This document shows positions 10,921 through 23,323 of a stretch of 64,000 bases of DNA, in pieces; position 1 is the stretch's first letter; each line of letters begins with the position of its first letter. Origin of the DNA: Cichorium intybus (lineage: Eukaryota; Streptophyta; Magnoliopsida; Asterales; Asteraceae); assembly GCA_023525715.1 (NCBI GenBank), contig JAKNSD010000077.1, forward strand, positions 1 through 64,000, read 5' to 3'. Under the pieces are notes generated by a model. The model did no database searches and was not told where the DNA came from. It saw nothing but the letters and a program-made list of their open reading frames with translations. The translations under genes and the position numbers were made by a program.

Positions 10921-11034
10921 CTGATGCAGGTCAGAAACTAGCATGGTGATGGATGGATGCAAATTCTATTTAGGTTGGAGATTTACGACGGCGCTTCCTT
11001 TTGCAAGAAAGAATTGTCGTGAAAATATTTGTGG

Positions 11035-11350
11035 GATTGATACTCTTATCAGATTCCGGTCCATTGACCTTTCACTTTTCCTGCAGACGTATCCCTATAA
11101 TCTCCTTGGGCCCACTAAGTGTGCTTTCACTCAAATGCATTGCTGCTTTCTGGCCTTAATCATCCTCTAAAGTCGAGTACGCCATCTGGCAAAGCTGAGC
11201 CAACCCAGATGCAAACAAAATTGACACATCAAGCGAACGTATCTGACTAACTGTATGTAACAACTTCTTGGTTCCCGTAATCGATGTAAAACACTTGGAG
11301 TTTGTCTTTCGTCGTTTCCACCGAGCCATGTGGACCACTCACAACCTCAT
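11035..11350 (-). pseudogene. Tudor-SN Tudor-domain fragment
   Basis: The minus strand encodes DKLQVFYIDYGNQEVVTYS, the signature strand of the extended Tudor domain. After a frameshift come SIRSLDV-type and SGLAQLCQMAYSTLEDD residues, then a further TSN-like stretch down to 11035. It lies between SPO11-like copies A and B and is the centre of the palindromic unit. The match to the plant Tudor-SN family is by recall of the family pattern. Confidence 0.65.
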
Positions 11351-11394
11351 ATATGGAAAGGGATAAAAGTTTGGCACCGTCGGAGCTCGACTTT

Positions 11395-12476
11395 CCAAAG
11401 CCTGTTTTCACGGTAGATAATTTGCAACATGATGCCATAACATGTGAAGCCATCAAAGCCCTTGCCAAAAAAGAGGGAAAACTAGTTTCTCCATCTGCAA
11501 TGCCTCCCCTCTCAGATCTCAGGCCTCGGTGACACATTTCTTCAAGCAACTGACTTCACACCTCAAGAGGTCTTACAATCCATAAACTAGCTCCATTGTG
11601 AGGGGAAGGTGGATAGACACCTACTGTTTTAAGGTACCCTCTCGTACTCAAGGTATCTATATTCGTGAATATGATCAAATCTTGCTGAAAGAGAAAATCA
11701 TTAAACATTCGTTTGCTAACCAAGCCATTAGACTTAAGGCTATAATGACATCTTGTGTACTGTCCATCATCAAGATGGCTATAAAAGAAATTTTGTTGAC
11801 CAAGAGGGATGTCTACTATATGAATAATGATTTGTTTGAAGACCAAAAAAGAATTCTGATGCAATAACTGAAGATATAACTTGCATGCTCAACTGTACAA
11901 GAAGATCCATCTGTATCATTGCTTTAGAAAAAGGAGTTGTAATTGAAAATCTCATATTTGAGGACAATCATAATAATATAGATCGTAGATTTCAGAGCAA
12001 TGAGGGGAAAACAACATATTTTGTACTTTTGGTAGAGAAACATGCCATCTTTTCGCGTTTGGCCATGGTTCTATGGCCGTTTTCCATGCATTATCATAAC
12101 TTATAAAGGGCAACCAGGCCATGCCATCAGATTTTTCGTGAGAAAACTAAAATTGGATCTACATCTACCAGTTTTGGATTTGATGGACTATGACCCATAT
12201 ATGTTTGAAATTATGTCTACATATTCTTCAGGTTCTACGACTATGTGTTATCACAATGGCAATCTAACCACTCCAGATATCAAGTGGTTAGGAATTAGAC
12301 CTTTTGACTTAGAGCTCTATGGTATTCCTGTAGGTCATCGAATCCCGATGACACCGCGTGATATTTGGAAGACCGAACTTCTATTGACACAACTATTTGT
12401 GACCGGTAAGAAACATTGGTTTAACGAGTTGACCACCATGTTAGAGACGAAAGAGAAGACGGAGATCCAACTTTAG
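11395..12476 (+). pseudogene. Topo VI subunit A/SPO11-like relic, copy B (longest)
   Basis: Reading across frames gives, in order, an N-terminal region with KALAKKEGK, VPSRTQGIYIREYDQILLKE, LTKRDVYYMNNDLFEDQ, a CTRRSICIIALEKGVVI stretch, LLVEKHAIFSRLA, and the TOPRIM tail RKLKLDLHLPVL with EIMSTYSS and IKWLGIRPFDLELYG, ending KTEIQL. This follows the Topo VI A/SPO11 family from winged helix to C-terminus. There are stops and frameshifts throughout, and the TOPRIM acidic motif reads MDYDPYM, so its usual Gly is lost. No intron is apparent between these blocks. Confidence 0.65.
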
Positions 12477-12665
12477 GGTTGTTTTGAGTTGAAGTATTTA
12501 ACTCGGGTCTACCTACCAAAAAAGCTACAAGGTCAAGACTGGGTTTAAAGCCGGGTAAGTTTCCCTTTTTTAAAATTCTTTTTATTGTGCTTAGTTTGTT
12601 AATTAATAAGATATTTTAAATTGTGTTTTTTTCCTAGAGGAGAGGTTGGCATGGTAGGGAACGGA

Positions 12666-12789
12666 TTTTTCGATAACTACCTAACTCAACACCATAAAAA
12701 CAATTTAAAAAAAATGAAACTTACCTAACTTTAAACCCAGTCTTGTTCTTGTAGCTTTTTCGGTAGGTAGATCCGAGTTAAATAATTCA
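12666..12789. other. junction between palindromic units
   Basis: Short AT-rich spacer followed by the left-arm sequence of the second unit (TTTAAACCCAGTCTTGTTC), an inverted match to the end of unit 1. No gene is seen. Confidence 0.5.
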
Positions 12790-13573
12790 ACTCAAAACAA
12801 CCCAAAAATTGGATCTCCACCTTCTCTTCGTCTCTAACATTGTGGTCAACACGTCAAATCAAGGTTTTTTTATTATTCATAGATGGTTGTTTCAATAGAA
12901 GTTTGGTCTTCCTAATATCTCGTGGTGTCATCGGCATTTGATGACATACATGAATACCGTAAAGCTCTAAGTCAGAAGGTCTAATTCCTAACCACTTGAG
13001 ATCTGGAGCGGTTAGATTGCCATTGTCATAAGACATAGCCGTAGAACCTGAAGCATATGTAGACATAATTTCAAACCCATATTGGTCATAGTCCATCAAA
13101 GCCAAAATAGGTGAATGTAGATCCAATTTTAGTTTTCTCACGAAAAATCTAGTTGTATGGTCTGGTTGCCCTTTAGAAGTTACGATAATACATGGAAAAT
13201 GCTCATAGAACCTATCTACGGCCAAACACAAAAAAATGATATTTCTCTACCAAAGTATAAAACATGCATCAGTTGCCTAAAAATTCACATTTATCATGTT
13301 ATCATGTCTGAGGGTATTGTTTTCCCCTCAATGCCCTGAAAACTACAATCAAAAGTATTATGGTTGTCCTAAATATGAGATTTCCAATTACAACCCTTTT
13401 TCTGATGCAATAACATATAGGGATCTTCTTGTATAGTTGAGCATACAAGCTTTATCTTCAAATTATTACATCAGAATTATTTTGGTCTTCAAACAAATCT
13501 TTATTCATAAATTAGAAATCCCTATTCGTCAACAAAAGTTCCTCTTTTATAGCCATCCTGATGATGGACAGTA
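12790..13573 (-). pseudogene. Topo VI subunit A/SPO11-like relic, copy C (C-terminal part)
   Basis: The minus strand gives a clean 125-codon block with FPCIIVTSKGQPDHTTRFF, KLKLDLHSPILALMDYDQYG and LKWLGIRPSDLELYG, and further right decayed KRD and LLVEKH regions. The frame is then broken by a gypsy retrotransposon inserted at 13578/13579. The N-terminal remainder resumes at 22595. This copy is interrupted by a younger element and is tail-to-tail with copy B. Confidence 0.65.
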
Positions 13574-13578
13574 CATAA

Positions 13579-16239
13579 TGTAACGCCAAGACATGTTTTA
13601 TTATATAATTATAATAAAAAGGGCACAATGGTCATTTTACCTTGGAAGGGTAAATTGGTCTTTTGGACAGAAAAGTATTTGGTTTGAAATAATATTTTGA
13701 GTTTTGGACTTAAAATGTTATAAAAAAAAACTGATTTTGGTCGTTTTACCGCGAAAGGGTATTTTGGTCATTTGACAAGTGAAGGACCAATTCTGAAAAT
13801 ATTGTTGGTTGTGGCAAAAATGTAAGAAATGAAAGTTTTATTGTAATAAAACTTGGTTATTGTGGTCAAAGTTCAAGAAAATGAACTTAGGGACCAAATT
13901 TGTAAAAATTTGTGGTATATATAGAAGAGAGTTGACTCTCTCTTTGACCAGCCAAATGTGCAGCAGCGGGAGGAGCTTGGAGGGTGCGATTTCTGCAGGA
14001 AATCATGAATTGAAGCAAGGAATTAGAACTATGGCTTGGAATTGATGATTCCTAGGCTTGAAAGGTTAGTTTTAATCAAGTTCTTGAAGTGTTCTTGGTT
14101 TGGTTTTATAGAAACTGAAATTTGTACATTTCAGTTATGATTATGTGGTTTAAATGGTTTATTACTTCCATTAAGTCATGCTAGAAAGGACTTAACTCAA
14201 GATAATGGAAGTAGGTTGCCATTTTTGATGAAATTGAGAATTTTGTCAAGAACCCTAAATTGTGAATTAGTGTGATTAAGGTGTTTCTAATGGATTAAAA
14301 CCTGTTACGAGTCAAAGGTTTTGGTCCTAGAACAATTCCTAATCATTAAGTCGTGTATTAAGGGCTTAAAATGAGAAAAATGGGATTTTATAGCATAAAA
14401 ATCGGAATTTTCTGGCCTGCTGTTCGTCGATCGCGACCCGACCCAAAGGTGGATCGCGACCCGACTATGCAGGCGCGGTGCGCCCTTGGCCTGGGCGCGA
14501 TGCGCCTCCCAGGCAGGGGGTCAGAACTGCTATTTTTCGTTTGGCTTGTCCGTTTTAGCTCAAATTTGGACCATAGGCTCGTTATGGTCTGAAAAGTTTG
14601 GGAAAATTATTAAGTTGAGTTTTCGACCCCTCGGGGGCACTGTAGATCGATTCGAATGCTTCGGTGAATAGTAAAATTCATAAAAAATTAGTAAACGGAA
14701 AGTTTATTAACTAGGCATTATTTGTAATGATATTGTATTGAACTCTAGTGTATTAGAGTCAATGTAGATGATTATTAACCTATTATCATTTGGTATATAA
14801 ATGGATAAATAGGTGTGGGACAAAATGGTTGTGGTGCATGCAAAGACAAGAAACAACCGAAATTGAAACGCAGTTAGCATCCAGGTGAGTAATCTCACTG
14901 ATATCATATGTGATATATGATGATTGATTTGTTACAGGTTGAAATGGCTTCGAGGGACGAAAATGACAAGTGTAAAAATATATGTAAACGACAAGACCAG
15001 ATAAGCCGTGAGTCATTGCGATGACAAGAACGGAACTGTGAGTCAATACATATATACATACACTATGATACGACAATACCAGATAAGCCGTGAGTCTATA
15101 ATAGACAAGAACGGAGCTGTGAGTCAATAAAATGAAATGACAAGACCGGAACCAGCCGTGAGTCAATAAAACTTATATAGACAAGACCGGAACCAGCCGT
15201 GAGTCTAGGCAACAGCGGGCTTACCCGTGAGCCAAGGCAACAGCGGGATTTTCCTGTGAGCCATAACTAATTCTGGATGCTATATCCAATGGGTGCGGCC
15301 TTCGGGCTATGACTCCGGTGCGGCCTTCGGGCTATGTCTCCGATGTGGCCTTCGGGCTATGTCTCCGATGTGGCCTTCTGGCTATGATTTTCGGTGCGGC
15401 CTTCGGGCTATGACTCCGGTGCGGCCTTCGGGCTATGTCTCCGATGTGGCCTTCGGGCTATGATTTTCGGTGCGGCCTTCGGGCTATGACTCCGGTGCGG
15501 CCTCCGGGCTATGTCTCCGATGCGGCCTTCGGGCTATGATATTTGGTGCGGCCTTTTGGCTATGATTTTGTTACAGGTACATGGTGCGGCCTATTGGCTA
15601 TGATATCGGGTTACTAAACCCAGCTGGTGCAGCCTGCGGGCTATGAATTATATATTGATAATGTTTTAGTGCAGCTTATATAGCTATGACACAGGGTGCG
15701 GCTTATTTAGCCATGATATATGATGCAGTCCATTGTGACTAAGAAATATGGGACAGAAATGGTTAGACATGAATATAGATGCAAATAACTAACGTGGCTT
15801 GTTAAATACAGATCACTATGATTCAGCCTGTAGGGCTACAGAATAGGATGTGAAATCCTAGAGTATATATGGTCAGCCAGTAAGGCTAGGAGTTTGGATT
15901 CGAAATCCAGACAGTTATATGATTGTATTTTGATACATGTTATTTGCAGATTTGATTACTCACTGAGCTTTATAGCTCACGATATTTGTTACTGTCCCTG
16001 CAGGTTAGCATGATACTGATAGGGGACAAGATAGAGTCCGTGACTTTGAAATGGGACTCATAGATGCTGTCAGTAGCAGCCCGGCTTTAAAGGAGACATG
16101 GTATTTTATACTCTCCTAGATACACTTGTACCCGTTTTTATTAAAATATACCCCTTTGTTATGGTTTTATGTATTGAAACCTTTGTTTAAAATGAAAAAA
16201 TTTTCAGGGCTGTTTTTGTTTTAAAAGCCGGGTGTTACA
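13579..16239 (+). repeat. 5' LTR of the gypsy element
   Basis: This 2,661-bp direct repeat runs TGTAAC...GTTACA. It includes a run of spaced GTGAGTC/GACAAGACCGGAACC motifs (about 14990-15270) and a tandem array of about 18-bp cores (15290-15720). Confidence 0.93.
14990..15720 (+). repeat. LTR-internal tandem arrays (CCGTGAGTC and TGCGGCCTTCGGGCTATG)
   Basis: Two arrays follow each other. First come about eight spaced copies of GACAAGA(C/A)CGGAACCAGCCGTGAGTC-like words. Then come about 15 copies of TGCGGCCTTCGGGCTATG separated by 7-12 bp linkers, decaying toward the right. GGCCTTCGGGCTAT contains a short inverted repeat (GCC/GGC), so the RNA could form a row of small hairpins. The 3' LTR has the same array at about 21365-22080 with one repeat unit fewer. 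Confidence 0.88.
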
Positions 16240-16242
16240 AGT

Positions 16243-16255
16243 TGGTATCAGAGCC
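16243..16255 (+). other. primer-binding site of the gypsy element
   Basis: TGGTATCAGAGCC starts three bases after the 5' LTR and complements the 3' end of initiator tRNA-Met, the usual primer of plant LTR elements. Confidence 0.85.
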
Positions 16256-19200
16256 GAGGTTTAAGTGAACTAGGTGTCTATAGAGTAGATTCCTGGACTT
16301 AAACCCTGAGATAGTAGACATGATGCATAGTTAGGTGTATATAGTTGTTATTATACATATATAACCTAACTGTTGCTAACTTCTGACGTATAAGAAGTAT
16401 GAACTGTAAATCTTCTTGGGAGACATTTAGGGCGCGAAGCTCTAGGAAATGGATCAACCCTTTCTCAAGACTCCGTTGTACGAGGAGAAAAAGGGGACAA
16501 AAAGCAGAAAAATCCACATGACAAGCAGTAGTAGCTGTAGTGGTCAGAAAAAGAAATCGGTTGCTCATCTTGGTGGATATTCAAGGTGAAAGAACAGTAG
16601 CTGAGACTACAAGGAAAGCAGAAGATAGTAGTGGACTTCTCAGAAGAAGTTATCACAAATTAGGTCTAACCTTAAAAGGAAAGAGTCCAGAACGAAAAGA
16701 TGATATGATGTAAGAAGTGCAGGAAAAGCACTCAGAACATTTTAGAGTTGAGACTCTATCGTTGACATGCTGAAATTGCAAAAAAAAATGGGGGCAAATT
16801 GCTCGAGTTTGTTGGATGGGACGGAAGTGGTTCCAGTGTGGAACTATAGATCACTTCCTTATGAAATACTCACATGCTAGATGTGGAGTAACGGGTGATG
16901 AACCCAGGAAAGAAAGAAGAAATGAATGGTCGAAAAGGACCAGTGGTACTTTGAGCATTCCAGCAGATTGTGGAAGAAGCTCATGAGGAGACCAAGATGA
17001 TCTACGATCTAATTGTTCTGAATATAACATGTGTATGTTATATTTGATCCATGAAGCTATGCTTTGGATCGGTGACACTGGCGTCTTGTTGGAATATTTC
17101 ATCAACGATTTTTGATGAAATTTTGGAAGCAGCTATAGTAGATAGCAAGAATGTTCTAGATATTGAACTCCTGGAAGGTAGTTTGCCTAGGATTTACGGG
17201 ACCATTTTCCCTATAAATCTGAAGCCGATGACTACCAGAGAATTTGAAGCAATCGTGCGTATGAATTGGTTAGCAATGAATTATGCTAACATGAATTGTA
17301 GAAGTAAGAACAGTATGGTTCTTAAAACAGAAATGAAATGGATGGAAATCCATGGTAAATGACCGTTGTTGAGAATACCGGTTATTTTCTTTGCTTAAAC
17401 TCGGAAAAGAGTTAGTAAAAAAAATGATATTGTAGTTGGCATACGTGATATTGCCAAGTTAAATACAGCAGTGATAGTAGTGTGCTACTTTAAATAAATT
17501 CTCGGATGCTTCTTTTGAAAAGAACTTCCAAGATTTCTGCCAGATTGGCGAGAAAAATTTATGAAAGCTGATTTTGGGAGCCGTTTTGGTATACGGGCTC
17601 TGTATTGATTTGCATCTGTGGAGATGGCAGAGTTGGAAAACAACTAGAAGAAATTTTTGTATTGGGGTCTCGTATGGCCGTATGTGTCATTGTATGGAGC
17701 CCTATCATGTTTGAAAAGAAGAAAGACAAGTTAATGCATACGTGCATTGACTAATGAGAATCTGATATTCTCGAAACCAGATTGAAAATGAGGTATGCTT
17801 GTACAAGATATTGGAGTTAAATCACTAAGTTAAGTGATTTGTAAATTTCTCCAAGTATGAAATTTGGCTAAAGGAAGATTTATATTCTTTGGGCATGTTA
17901 ATAATGCCAGAGATGATAAAGTAGATCCAGTGTAAAGGATGATGTGATAAAACAGAAACCGCCTTGGAATCTGACTGAAATTAGTAGTCTCCTTGGATTT
18001 GCGGGTTAATTTAGGAGAGTTGTACAAAACTGCTCCTTGACAGTTGTTCAGTTGACTAAGGTTAACTAAGAAAAGTATAAAGTCTGAGTGGTAGAAAGAC
18101 CACAGGCATCTTGTAAAGGTTTGGAATAAACCTTGTGTGAGACTCTGACATTAGCATTGATGCTAAGCGGATGGATTGGATCATCGAAATGCATCCAGTC
18201 GTGACGGTAGATGCATGATGTTGCTGTAGCAACTATGATTTTGGTATAGAAGCTTTGGAAACACTATATATGGTGCAAAAGCTTATTGTTTATATGGATC
18301 ATAAAAGTTAGAAATACTTAGTTGATCAAAAAGAAGCCAAATATGAGATAGCAAAGATAGATGGGTTACTTAGAGATTTCAGGTATGAAATCCTGTACCA
18401 TCTCGAAAATGGACAGATGTGGCTATAGATGCTTTCAATTAGAAAGAGTATCTTTTGAAAGATACAACCACATGCGTGAGTGTGACGAATTGATTACCTG
18501 AGTTGATTCGGGTAGTACAGAAAGATGTATGCACGTTTGAAAATGTGAATAATAAAATAAATGATTGAATATTAGCAGAAGCTAGTTGGGAGATCACAGC
18601 GATTTAAACCCTTGGTGGTTGTGAATGTTGATTCCAAAGCAAAAGGGAAACATGAAAATCATCTTGAAAAGATGTATTTTGCATTAGATATGTAGTATAC
18701 CCGGAGCAATACCAGACTGGATAGGTCGATAAAACCTATGTGTTGGTGGCTGGGACAGAAGAAAGACATTGAAAGGCATATGAAAAGTATTTGACTTGTA
18801 CGAAAAGTTAAGTCAAACCGGTAGAAACGTGCGAAGAAATTGACCCGTTGTTGATCCCCGAAAAGAAATGGGACAACATTGTTATAGACTTTGTAATGAA
18901 GTCTTTGCAAGTACCGCATGGGTATGACACCATATGGGTAATTGCAGGTTGATTGATGAAATCAGTGTAGATTTATACTGATTTAGGAAGAATTAAGATG
19001 GAAAGGTAGTGAAACTACATAGAAAAAGAAAATTGTTGACGTGCACTACAGGTGGCGACTGTATCGGATCGAAACACTAGAATTATTTGCTGAATTTCGT
19101 AATAATTCATAGAATTGATAGTTCAAAAGTACTAGTAAGTGCTGTATAGGGATTGCAGAAATGATAGACGAGGCGAGAAAATGATGCAGACTCTAGAAGA

Positions 19201-19938
19201 TGTGCTTGAAAATTGCACAGCAGACCCTAGTGGAAGATGAGAAGATCGCCTATTTTTGGTTGAACCCGTAGATAATAATAGTTTTAGTACCAGCATTTAG
19301 ATGACTCGTATTATGCATAGTATAGAATACCGTGTTATCCTTCGATTTATAGGATTGAAGATGTGGAACAGCCGTTGGCTAGATCTCTGACTGTGGTACA
19401 AGCTAAAAAGAAGACTTGATAAATACGAGAAAATTTGGAAAATGGCTAAGAAGCAGTAACGGTAGTACATGAACCATAGAGTAAAACCGTTGCAATTCCA
19501 GATGAGGAATGTCGGGGTAATCAAAAGATCCCTTGGAAAGACTAAAAATCTGTTTGGGACAAAAAGAAGGTTAAGTCCTCATTTATTGGACCTTTCCATA
19601 TATTCCACAGAGTAAGAATTTTGGTGTACTGAACGAAGTTTTGTGATGAACTTCAAGATAATTGTAATGTTTTCTATGGGTCTCATGGTTCTGAGAACAT
19701 AGATTGATAAATTCTAACGAATCCCTCATGTTGAAATGAGGAAGATAAGTGATTAAGGTGCCCGGGACAACCGGAGGAGTGATATGCGAGTGGTAATATA
19801 ACCACGAGATAAGAAGACTAGTATGGTTAAGTGCTTAGGCAATACCATAAAGGTTTCCATATGATATGAGAAACCGGAATTGTAACGAGAAAGAAATACC
19901 CTCGCTTGATAGTATGATTTCGGGGACGAAATCTTTTG
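16256..19938 (+). pseudogene. decayed gag-pol interior of the gypsy element
   Basis: No frame is open for long. Weak traces in family order can be seen. A protease-like block (about 17050-17360) has a MNWLA motif. A region near 18200-18400 matches the RNase H-to-integrase linker pattern (VYMDHKS followed by RDFRYEI). A far-downstream block near 19540 recalls the integrase C-terminus. The stop density is far above what the near-identical LTRs would predict for a once-autonomous copy of that age. Confidence 0.55.
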
Positions 19939-19953
19939 AAGGAGGGGAGAATT
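19939..19953 (+). other. polypurine tract of the gypsy element
   Basis: GAAGGAGGGGAGAATT directly precedes the 3' LTR, where second-strand synthesis would be primed. Confidence 0.75.
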
Positions 19954-22589
19954 TGTAACGCCAAGACATGTTTTATTATATAATTATAATAAAAAGGGCA
20001 AAATGGTCATTTTACCTTGGAAGGGTAAATTGGTCTTTTGGACAGAAAAGTATTTGGTTTGAAATAATATTTTGAGTTTTGGACTTAAAATGTTATAAAA
20101 AAAACTGATTTTGGTCGTTTTACCGCGAAAGGGTATTTTGGTCATTTGACAAGTGAAGGACCAATTCTGAAAATATTGTTGGTTGTGGCAAAAATGTAAG
20201 AAATGAAAGTTTTATTGTAATAAAACTTGGTTATTGTGGTCAAAGTTCAAGAAAATGAACTTAGGGACCAAATTTGTAAAAATTTGTGGTATATATAGAA
20301 GAGAGTTGACCCTCTCTTTGACCAGCCAAATGTGCAGCAGCGGGAGGAGCTTGGAGGGTGCGATTTCTGCAGGAAATCATGAATTGAAGCAAGGAATTAG
20401 AACTATGGCTTGGAATTGATGATTCCTAGGCTTGAAAGGTTAGTTTTAATCAAGTTCTTGAAGTGTTCTTGGTTTGGTTTTATAGAAACTGAAATTTGTA
20501 CATTTCAGTTATGATTATGTGGTTTAAATGGTTTATTACTTCCATTAAGTCATGCTAGAAAGGACTTAACTCAAGATAATGGAAGTAGGTTGCCATTTTT
20601 GATGAAATTGAGAATTTTGTCAAGAACCCTAAATTGTGAATTAGTGTGATTAAGGTGTTTCTAATGGATTAAAACCTGTTACGAGTCAAAGGTTTTGGTC
20701 CTAGAACAATTCCTAATCATTAAGTCGTGTATTAAGGGCTTAAAATGAGAAAAATGGGATTTTATAGCATAAAAATCGGAATTTTCTGGCCTGCTGTTCG
20801 TCGATCGCGACCCGACCCAAAGGTGGATCGCGACCCGACTATGCAGGCGCGGTGCGCCCTTGGCCTGGGCGCGATGCGCCTCCCAGGCAGGGGGTCAGAA
20901 CTGCTATTTTTCGTTTGGCTTGTCCGTTTTAGCTCAAATTTGGACCATAGGCTCGTTATGGTCTGAAAAGTTTGGGAAAATTATTAAGTTGAGTTTTCGA
21001 CCCCTCGGGGGCACTGTAGATCGATTCGAATGCTTCGGTGAATAGTAAAATTCATAAAAAATTAGTAAACGGAAAGTTTATTAACTAGGCATTATTTGTA
21101 ATGATATTGTATTGAACTCTAGTGTATTAGAGTCAATGTAGATGATTATTAACCTATTATCATTTGGTATATAAATGGATAAATAGGTGTGGGACAAAAT
21201 GGTTGTGGTGCATGCAAAGACAAGAAACAACCGAAATTGAAACGCAGTTAGCATCCAGGTGAGTAATCTCACTGATATCATATGTGATATATGATGATTG
21301 ATTTGTTACAGGTTGAAATGGCTTCGAGGGACGAAAATGACAAGTGTAAAAATATATGTAAACGACAAGACCAGATAAGCCGTGAGTCATTGCGATGACA
21401 AGAACGGAACTGTGAGTCAATACATATATACATACACTATGATACGACAATACCAGATAAGCCGTGAGTCTATAATAGACAAGAACGGAGCTGTGAGTCA
21501 ATAAAATGAAATGACAAGACCGGAACCAGCCGTGAGTCAATAAAACTTATATAGACAAGACCGGAACCAGCCGTGAGTCTAGGCAACAGCGGGCTTACCC
21601 GTGAGCCAAGGCAACAGCGGGATTTTCCTGTGAGCCATAACTAATTCTGGATGCTATATCCAATGGGTGCGGCCTTCGGGCTATGACTCCGGTGCGGCCT
21701 TCGGGCTATGTCTCCGATGTGGCCTTCGGGCTATGATTTTCGGTGCGGCCTTCGGGCTATGACTCCGGTGCGGCCTTCGGGCTATGTCTCCGATGTGGCC
21801 TTCGGGCTATGATTTTCGGTGCGGCCTTCGGGCTATGACTCCGGTGCGGCCTCCGGGCTATGTCTCCGATGCGGCCTTCGGGCTATGATATTTGGTGCGG
21901 CCTTTTGGCTATGATTTTGTTACAGGTACATGGTGCGGCCTATTGGCTATGATATCGGGTTACTAAACCCAGCTGGTGCGGCCTGCGGGGCTATGAATTA
22001 TATATTGATAATGTTTTAGTGCAGCTTATATAGCTATGACACAGGGTGCGGCTTATTTAGCCATGATATATGATGCAGTCCATTGTGACTAAGAAATATG
22101 GGACAGAAATGGTTAGACATGAATATAGATGCAAATAACTAACGTGGCTTGTTAAATACAGATCACTATGATTCAGCCTGTAGGGCTACAGAATAGGATG
22201 TGAAATCCTAGAGTATATATGGTCAGCCAGTAAGGCTAGGAGTTTGGATTCGAAATCCAGACAGTTATATGATTGTATTTTGATACATGTTATTTGCAGA
22301 TTTGATTACTCACTGAGCTTTATAGCTCACGATATTTGTTACTGTCCCTGCAGGTTAGCATGATACTGATAGGGGACAAGATAGAGTCCGTGACTTTGAA
22401 ATGGGACTCATAGATGCTGTCAGTAGCAGCCCGGCTTTAAAGGAGACATGGTATTTTATACTCTCCTAGATACACTTGTACCCGTTTTTATTAAAATATA
22501 CCCCTTTGTTATGGTTTTATGTATTGAAACCTTTGTTTAAAATGAAAAAATTTTCAGGGGTGTTTTTGTTTTAAAAGCCGGGTGTTACA
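19954..22589 (+). repeat. 3' LTR of the gypsy element
   Basis: This 2,636-bp copy is almost identical to the 5' LTR. Visible differences include one lost array unit and single changes such as AGGGCA(C/A)AATG and TTTTCAGGG(C/G)TG. Confidence 0.93.
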
Positions 22590-22594
22590 CATAA

Positions 22595-22790
22595 GATGTC
22601 ATTGTAACCTTATATCTAGTGTTTTGGTGAGCAAACAAACGCTTAATGATCTTCTCTTTCAGCAAGATTTTATCGTATTCACGCATATAGATATCTTGAG
22701 TGCGAGACGGAACCTTAAACCGGTAGATATGTCCCTCCACCTTCCCCTCATAATAGAGCTGATTTATGGCTTGTAAGAGCTTTTGAGGTA
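22595..22790 (-). pseudogene. Topo VI A/SPO11-like copy C, N-terminal remainder
   Basis: Continues copy C across the gypsy insertion: the minus strand carries the region that precedes the KRD block, including the PSRTQ-type segment and the helix ahead of it. It ends abruptly near 22790 where gypsy gag sequence begins. Confidence 0.6.
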
Positions 22791-23323
22791 AGCGGTTATA
22801 TCAGAATCCTTCATGGTGAGGTTCCATAGTTCTTGCTCTAGCTTCTGGACTTCACCCCTAGGGCAGTATTCGTCCAACATCATTTTCTTCAACCCTTCCC
22901 AATTCATAGAGTTGGCTATAGTGAGTGTCCTTGTCTTCATGTGGCCGTTCCACCACGAAAGGCCGCATCGGAGAAAGTACATGCGGCGTACTTAAATTTG
23001 AACTCTTCAGGGCAAGCGGAGATTTCGAACACAGATTCCGTCTTCGCAAATCACCGAGTAAGGGCGATAACTCCGCCATCTCCACGAAAGGTCATGGGTT
23101 TGCAGTTGGCGAAGTCTTTATAGGTGCATACTCGCTGGTGCCCTAGTGTTTCTCCATGAGTGGAATCATTAGTACCGTTTCTACTCCCACTGTCATTGGT
23201 TCCGTTTGGGTTTATTTGAGCAACGGCAGCTGCCACAACGGCTTGAAAGGTGGCGGAGTCCATTAATGGCGTTTCTGGTGTTTCTGCTTCTGCACGTCTA
23301 GCGCTTCTTTTTCTTGGTGGCAT
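22791..23323 (-). pseudogene. gypsy gag fragment
   Basis: Minus-strand frames contain MPPRKRSARRAEAETPETPL at the start, CTYKDFANCKPMTF, then after a frameshift LSWWNGHMKT, MLDEYCPRGEVQKLEQELW and a KDSDITAY motif. This is the classic plant Ty3/gypsy gag (retrotransposon gag capsid region). It lacks the nucleocapsid knuckle and all of pol, since it is cut at 22790 against SPO11-like DNA. The start codon at 23323 follows about 380 bp of leader. Confidence 0.8.

Larger units (their letters stand above)
9885..12665. mobile_element. palindromic (foldback-like) element, unit 1: SPO11-like arms around a Tudor-SN centre
   Basis: The left edge (CATTCCCTACCATGC at about 9885) is repeated in inverse at the right edge (GCATGGTAGGGAACG at about 12654). 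The arms stay alignable inward through the AATTAATAAACTCAGCACAA-type region and the Topo VI/SPO11-like coding relics, to about 11035 on the left and 11395 on the right. The centre is a Tudor-SN fragment. The unit is followed by a second left arm at about 12740, and the pattern recurs near 26-32 kb, so the unit was duplicated in tandem. Whether it is a long-TIR DNA transposon or a host segmental inverted duplication cannot be decided here. Confidence 0.5.
13579..22589 (+). mobile_element. Ty3/gypsy LTR retrotransposon, nearly identical LTRs, decayed interior
   Basis: The element is about 9.0 kb. It is flanked by the 5-bp target duplication CATAA (13574-13578 and 22590-22594) and begins TGTAAC and ends GTTACA. 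The LTRs are 2,661 and 2,636 bp. They differ by only a handful of substitutions, plus loss of one LTR-internal repeat unit, so the insertion is young. A tRNA-iMet-type primer site and a purine tract are present. The interior (3.7 kb) keeps only shadows of gag-pol with many stops. The combination points to a non-autonomous element moved in trans. The end GGGGACGAAATC near the purine tract is typical of Tekay/Del-type gypsy elements. Confidence 0.9.

Noticed and set aside
13860..15166. ORFs repeated identically at 20234-21540
   Set aside because: They lie in the two LTRs of one gypsy element and have no domain.
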